Source: Butyrivibrio sp.
GTDB lineage: Bacteria; Bacillota_A; Clostridia; Lachnospirales; Lachnospiraceae
Length of the DNA: 25,642 nucleotides
Reading direction: 5' to 3'
Assembly (NCBI RefSeq): GCF_024699075.1
Contig: NZ_JAILQF010000234.1
Span: forward strand, 1 to 25,642
The translations under genes and the position numbers were made by a program. Positions 24,647-25,642 of this stretch are shown in pieces. The notes beneath the pieces were generated by a model. The model was not told where the DNA came from. It did not search any database and was given only the letters and a program-made list of their open reading frames with translations. Every line of letters begins with the position of its first letter. The stretch's first letter is position 1.

Positions 24647-25300
24647 ATGTACCATTGGGTAGAAGACAAAGATTTCCTTGCTCGTGCTTATCATGATTGT
24701 GCGGACATTGTAAATCAGCTTGTTCAGGAATTGAAAAGTTATGAGATTGATGCCAGGATGAATGTTGTTGGTAGTAAGAAGCGTAATATGATTACGCAGA
24801 ATGCTAACGAGCCTATTGATTTCGATTTTAATCTTTTAATTCTTAATGCTGATGATTATTCAAAAGCATCTGATTTGAAGGAAGATGTGAGAGAAGCATA
24901 TGATACAGTCTTAGAACGTAATGGCTGGGATGATTGTGACGATTCAACATCTGCATTAACCACAAAGAGGATGGTGTTTAAGAAAGGAAATAAGACACCG
25001 TTTTATATTGATGTTTGTATTGTGAAGAAGAATGGGTATGGACTACACCGATTAATTCATCGTAAAACAGGATTTGTAAATATGGATCAGTGGTATTGGA
25101 ATCAGGTTCCTAATTCTCATGACCTTAGAGACAAGGAAGCCTATCTTAAGCCAGATTATTGGACGATGGTTAGGGAAACATATTTAGATAAGAAAAATAT
25201 GTATCTTCAAAGGCCATATGATCAAGACCATCCATCCTTTATTTGTTATGTAGAAGCTGTTAATGAAGTATATAATAAGGTTCGAAGCGGCTTTTATTAA
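24647..25300 (+). CDS. Nucleotidyltransferase-fold protein
   Basis: A 217-residue protein with the marks of a Pol-beta-type nucleotidyltransferase: VGSKKRN (Gly42-Ser43), IDFDFNL (Asp58 and Asp60), and a third acid in PFYIDVCIV (Asp122) on the next core strand. These give the GS ... DxD ... D metal triad, so catalysis is possible. The C-terminal part (135-217) is aromatic-rich and has no motif I know. AAAGGAG lies 6 bases before the ATG. It stands alone: about 100 bases and a promoter-like element separate it from the genes upstream, and a terminator lies 130 bases downstream. Possible products range from tRNA or protein nucleotidylation to oligonucleotide second messengers, and sequence alone does not decide. 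Confidence 0.72.
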   Translation: MYHWVEDKDFLARAYHDCADIVNQLVQELKSYEIDARMNVVGSKKRNMITQNANEPIDFDFNLLILNADDYSKASDLKEDVREAYDTVLERNGWDDCDDSTSALTTKRMVFKKGNKTPFYIDVCIVKKNGYGLHRLIHRKTGFVNMDQWYWNQVPNSHDLRDKEAYLKPDYWTMVRETYLDKKNMYLQRPYDQDHPSFICYVEAVNEVYNKVRSGFY

Positions 25301-25430
25301 AATAATGTATTACCGGCGCTTCTGTACTATGATGATATGAAACAAGTGGGGGTACTTGAAGCTGTTTATATCATTTTAGAAAGGAAGTGCAAATTATAAT
25401 TTAATAGGAATTCTATTGTTGAGTTATAGA
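25301..25430. other. Intergenic stretch without a supported gene
   Basis: Together with the terminator and edge ORF this is the longest gene-poor part of the window. A 20-codon frame (MKQVGVLEAVYIILERKCKL, from ATG 25338) has no ribosome-binding site and is probably chance. A TATAAT at 25395-25400 has no good -35. No repeat or RNA motif was recognised. Confidence 0.5.
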
Positions 25431-25467
25431 CGGGAGCGTAAATATATTCGAACGCTCTCGTTTTTTT
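25431..25467 (+). terminator. Rho-independent terminator
   Basis: CGGGAGCGT (25431-25439) pairs with ACGCTCTCG (25452-25460) over 9 bp with one G-T wobble, around a 12-base AT-rich loop, followed by seven Ts (25461-25467). It most likely ends transcription of the nucleotidyltransferase gene. Confidence 0.85.
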
Positions 25468-25518
25468 GTATAAATAAGAGTTTTTTTATTACATCAAAAA
25501 AGACAAATTGAATTTTGT

Positions 25519-25642
25519 GTGGCGGATGCGACCGATAGAAAAAGTATATTAGAATTAAAAAGAAATCGAGCCTTTACGAAAGCAGTTTCTAATATGGCAA
25601 TTATGGATATTACGGATATTGAACCACTTCTTATGGCTGTTT
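25519..25642 (+). CDS. Start of an unknown ORF leaving the window (partial)
   Basis: A frame open from 25474 runs off the right edge. GTG 25519 (VADATDRKSILELKRNRAFT) is a possible start, although I see no convincing ribosome-binding site before it, and a true start could lie elsewhere or the gene could be a remnant. The 41 visible residues include VSNMAIMDITDIEPLLMAV, which looks like real protein with helical character. The family cannot be told from this. Confidence 0.4.
   Translation, partial: MADATDRKSILELKRNRAFTKAVSNMAIMDITDIEPLLMAV

Noticed and set aside
22151..25300. CBASS (cyclic-nucleotide signalling) system
   Set aside because: There is an NTase-fold protein and an upstream hydrophobic-tail protein, but no recognisable CD-NTase signature beyond the acid triad, no known CBASS effector and no Cap2/Cap3 genes. 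A promoter-like element separates the NTase gene from the cassette. It is left as a hypothesis only.
25338..25400. 20-codon ORF starting at ATG 25338
   Set aside because: It has no ribosome-binding site and lies in a region with stops in all frames, so chance is the simplest explanation.
1..25642. CRISPR array, tRNA, rRNA, insertion sequence, integrase or attachment site
   Set aside because: I read for regularly spaced repeats, tRNA cloverleaf ends, transposase or integrase motifs and flanking direct repeats and found none. Island ends are probably outside the window.

Overview
The window is AT-rich, with strong Shine-Dalgarno sequences (AGGAGG type), several GTG/TTG starts and genes packed on the + strand. 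That suggests a low-GC Gram-positive chromosome, probably a gut or rumen clostridium of the Lachnospiraceae kind. The placement is an inference from codon use and protein style, not a measured match. I see no rRNA, tRNA, CRISPR array, insertion sequence or phage structural gene. The region reads as an accessory (defence) island.

Left part (1-1861): the tail of an unknown gene with a terminator, a minus-strand HTH gene (178-516), then a small + strand operon. That operon holds a 33-residue hydrophobic/basic peptide, an unknown 104-residue protein, a HIRAN-domain protein and a DUF4177-like protein, and ends at a hairpin (1824-1861).

Central part (1900-20533): a block bounded by terminators at both ends. 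It has one promoter-like site and a small winged-HTH gene at its head and no terminator that I can see inside. The order is C5-cytosine methyltransferase (DrmMII-like), SNF2 helicase (DrmD-like), type III Mod adenine methyltransferase, type III Res helicase-nuclease, DrmA helicase, DrmB (DUF1998) and DrmC (phospholipase-D fold). This is a DISARM anti-phage system that contains a complete type III restriction pair and both m5C and m6A methylases. It is followed, with short gaps, by an AlbA_2/Schlafen-type protein, a GIY-YIG nuclease, a 70-residue acidic protein, an HNH nuclease and a macro-domain/HTH fusion. The likely logic is that two methyltransferases mark self DNA, several helicases translocate on or open unmarked DNA, and nuclease or PLD proteins act on it.

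Right part (20534-25642): a von Willebrand A (VWA) protein plus ADP-ribosylglycohydrolase pair, a two-gene unit (686-residue unknown protein with a long Gly/Ala-rich hydrophobic tail and an overlapping 114-residue partner), a monocistronic nucleotidyltransferase-fold protein, a terminator and the start of an ORF that leaves the window. Three leaders in the window carry the same extended -10-like string TGNTATTATTTAA.

The best candidate for something new is the composite DISARM + type III R-M + accessory nuclease unit. The two-gene hydrophobic-tail cassette comes second.
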